In this document: positions 63,484 to 64,000 of the stretch, piece after piece
Layout: each line of letters begins with the position of its first letter
Numbering within the stretch: the stretch's first letter is position 1
Source: Microvirga alba
GTDB lineage: Bacteria > Pseudomonadota > Alphaproteobacteria > Rhizobiales > Beijerinckiaceae
Assembly: GCF_015694465.1 (NCBI RefSeq)
Contig: NZ_JADQDO010000002.1
Coordinates: 186,001-250,000, forward strand
Reading direction: 5' to 3'
Length of the DNA: 64,000 bases
Notes under the pieces: generated by a model
Seen by the model: the letters and a program-made list of their open reading frames with translations, nothing else
Database searches by the model: none
What the model was told of the DNA's origin: nothing
Program-made: the position numbers and the translations under genes

Positions 63484-64000
63484 TCAGGCAGCCTCTTCCT
63501 GCAGATCATCCGTATCGGCGTCACCCTCCGCCTCGGCACCTTTCGCGGCGCGGCGCGGCGACTTGGCGAGGCTCTGCTCGATGAGCTTCAGAGCTTCCGT
63601 GTCGGTGATCTTGTTGACGGCGGCAATCTCGCGCAACACCCGATCGAGGGCCGATTCATAGAGCTGACGCTCGCTGTAGGACTGCTCCGGCTGGGCGTCC
63701 GAGCGGTAGAGATCGCGCACGACTTCGGTCACGGCGATCAGATCGCCCGAATTGATCTTGGCCTCATATTCCTGCGCACGACGCGACCACATGGTACGCT
63801 TGATGCGGGCGCGACCGGTCAGCACATCCAGGGCCTTCTGCACAAGAGCCGGCTCGGCGAGCTTGCGCATGCCGACGCTGGTGGCTTTCGCGGTCGGGAC
63901 GCGCAAAACCATCTTGTCCTTGTCGAAGGAAACCACGAACAGCTCCAGCTTGAATCCCGCGATCTCCTGCTCCTCGACGGCCGTGATACGGCCGACGCCA
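63484..64000 (-). CDS. carD: CarD-family transcription factor (5' end outside the window)
   Basis: The frame is open from the window edge, so the true start lies beyond 64000; a Met at 63936 is internal. The visible part carries GVGRITAVEEQEIAGF and FVVSFDKDKMVLRVPT from the RNA-polymerase-interacting domain, then the helical DNA-binding domain with LTGRARIKRTMWSRRAQEYE and a C-terminal acidic tail (ADTDDLQEEAA). CarD/CdnL binds RNA polymerase beta and stabilises open complexes at promoters such as rRNA. A strong terminator follows. Confidence 0.9.
   Translation of the reverse strand, partial: GVGRITAVEEQEIAGFKLELFVVSFDKDKMVLRVPTAKATSVGMRKLAEPALVQKALDVLTGRARIKRTMWSRRAQEYEAKINSGDLIAVTEVVRDLYRSDAQPEQSYSERQLYESALDRVLREIAAVNKITDTEALKLIEQSLAKSPRRAAKGAEAEGDADTDDLQEEAA

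Noticed and set aside
1-64000. CRISPR array, prophage genes, toxin-antitoxin pair, integrase or plasmid origin
   Set aside because: I found no regular short repeats with spacers, no phage structural genes and no relaxase or integrase other than xerD, whose neighbourhood is housekeeping.

Overview
The window looks like a chromosomal segment of a GC-rich alphaproteobacterium of the Hyphomicrobiales (Rhizobiales). A Microvirga/Methylobacterium-type genome is the best guess. This is inferred from the gene sets (ftsEX, aroKB beside xerD, chorismate mutase-hisC-tyrC, metXW, an NdvA/ChvA-type glucan exporter, a second RpoH-type sigma factor, CarD) and from the dispersed palindromes built around GCATGATC...AAGTGGAAACCGG...GATCATGC. 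No species can be fixed from sequence alone.

Layout. From 1 to 16 kb lie housekeeping genes: hpt, ftsEX, an ElyC/YdcF-like protein, plsC, chaC, a DUF2125 protein, the aromatic amino acid operon (chorismate mutase, hisC, tyrC) divergent from metXW, xerD with a 47-residue membrane protein upstream, aroKB, and a CorC/HlyC-family membrane protein. From 16 to 23 kb are tandem epoxide-hydrolase-like proteins, the NdvA-like exporter, a CAP-domain lipoprotein and a large MscS channel. From 23 to 33 kb is a carbohydrate locus: a GH2 enzyme, and a minus-strand operon of glycosyltransferase, UDP-galactopyranose mutase and two GH1-like enzymes. A protein joining a Cys-less peroxiredoxin-like domain to a 2OG-Fe(II) dioxygenase lies next to it. 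From 32.6 to 41 kb are small conserved proteins, rlpA, a MATE exporter, a histidine-kinase-like hybrid with an eroded ATPase domain, a GH3 beta-glucosidase and a DUF1275 protein.

From 41 to 60 kb the segment looks accessory. An AT-richer O-antigen-ligase-like gene is followed by an AT-rich acyltransferase-3 gene bracketed by two inverted ~331 bp copies of an internally deleted IS6-family element with 14 bp ends. Next comes a catabolic island: SDR, FAH-family hydrolase, enolase-superfamily enzyme and GntR regulator on one strand; an AstE/AspA-type deacylase, a complete peptide-type ABC importer, an M81 (MlrC-like) hydrolase, a second enolase-superfamily enzyme, an EamA transporter and a second SDR on the other. 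It ends at a third IS6 relic next to tRNA-Arg(CCT). The gene set suggests uptake and breakdown of an acyl- or amide-linked sugar-acid-like compound by a non-phosphorylative route. The substrate cannot be named from sequence.

From 60 to 64 kb core genes return: a nuclease-fold secreted protein, an M48 lipoprotein protease, an RpoH-family sigma factor, and carD cut by the window edge. The most unusual items are the IS6-derived bracket, the island with two enolases sharing a KxGWGPxG motif, the GT-glf-GH1-GH1 operon, the degenerate hybrid kinase and the peroxiredoxin/2OG fusion.
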